Part shown: positions 63,750-64,000 of the stretch, piece after piece
Layout of the letters: every line of letters begins with the position of its first letter
Numbering within the stretch: the first letter of the stretch is position 1
NCBI GenBank assembly: GCA_003562475.1
Contig: PWUU01000074.1
Span: 25,423 to 89,422 of the forward strand
Length of the DNA stretch: 64,000 nucleotides
Source: Dehalococcoidia bacterium
GTDB lineage: Bacteria > Chloroflexota > Dehalococcoidia > GIF9 > AB-539-J10
Direction of reading: 5' to 3'
Made by a program: the position numbers and the translations under genes
The notes under the pieces: model-generated
Told to the model about the DNA's origin: nothing
The model's database searches: none
What the model saw: only the letters and a program-made list of their open reading frames with translations

Positions 63750-63962
63750 ATGAGGAAGGAACTCGTGAGGAGAGCATCCGGGTCAAGGGTGTATTGAGAG
63801 CAGCTGGAGGAGTGGGTGAGGAGACAGATCCAGGGGCTGATTCAGGAACTCTTGGAGGAGGAAGTCACGGAGCTCTTGGGACCCGACTTTGACAGCCGCC
63901 GAGGCCGTCCAGCTTTGGGGACGGCCCCGCTCAGCTTTGAGGCAGGAGAATCTGTAGTGTAA
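63750..63962 (+). mobile_element. IS256-like transposase, N-terminal remnant
   Basis: An ATG with GAGGAGA upstream begins MRKELVRRASGSRVY, which stops at once. In another frame from 63798 the sequence continues EEWVRRQIQGLIQELLEEEV then TELLGPDF, the N-terminal helix pair typical of IS256-type transposases. The frame closes at 63962. It appears to be a frameshifted remnant at the right edge; the remaining 38 bases show nothing. Confidence 0.55.
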
Positions 63963-64000
63963 AACATCGTGCGTGTATGGTATTGACAGGAGACTGGAAA

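Overview
The window is a gene-dense bacterial chromosome segment of roughly 55-60% GC with short intergenic gaps and no tRNA, rRNA or CRISPR array that I could find. The most likely source is an uncultivated member of the Chloroflexota, probably a Dehalococcoidia-like lineage. This is inferred from the trpEGDCFBA operon under a T-box, the tandem small membrane-protein families and the CoA-transferase, PPDK and Fe-S gene content. No ribosomal or marker gene fixes the taxonomy. Most genes use strong GGAGG ribosome-binding sites, and GTG starts are frequent.

Layout. 0-10 kb: the end of a degenerate PEP mutase/isocitrate lyase family gene, a TspO-like protein, ilvD, a scar where a subtilase 5' fragment meets an aminotransferase 3' fragment, a permease with a YHS insert, a CPBP protein with lost catalytic residues, a Rid protein, an alpha/beta hydrolase and a TMEM175-like protein. 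10.4-17.3 kb: a complete tryptophan operon on the minus strand with overlapping genes, a T-box leader with a UGG specifier, an intrinsic terminator and a promoter. 17.3-29.4 kb: DUF3795, a DUF2779 nuclease-like protein, an MFS transporter, enoyl-CoA hydratase, a CDF transporter, PPDK, a decayed nitroreductase and a secreted 13-cysteine protein.

29.5-41.1 kb: a two-component system whose sensor loop is Cys/His-rich, two tandem 2-hydroxyacid dehydrogenases, three tandem copies of a small membrane family, a MarR-MsrA pair, a YkgJ protein, a small unknown family, a two-subunit CoA-transferase, a CDF transporter flanked by two winged-helix-like domains, and a radical SAM protein. 41.1-47.2 kb is looser and partly decayed. 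It holds a structured intergenic element, a double UspA protein, a ketopantoate reductase cut short at an IS3 fragment, and a PD40 lipoprotein.

47.2-64 kb: an Rrf2-FtsX-LolD-cysteine lipoprotein operon that looks like a redox or metal-linked export system, a GNAT fused to an apparently protease-dead S2P-like membrane domain, two flavodoxin-family proteins, many small membrane proteins (some are second copies of families at 33-37 kb), a DUF3796/XRE pair with a promoter-operator, a second IS3 remnant carrying an amber codon, a BAHD-type acyltransferase (unusual in bacteria), a long serine hydrolase, and a transposase remnant at the right edge. The best candidates for something undescribed are the wHTH-CDF-wHTH protein, the Rrf2/FtsX/LolD/Cys-lipoprotein operon, the GNAT-membrane fusion, the two-copy small-protein module and the BAHD gene.
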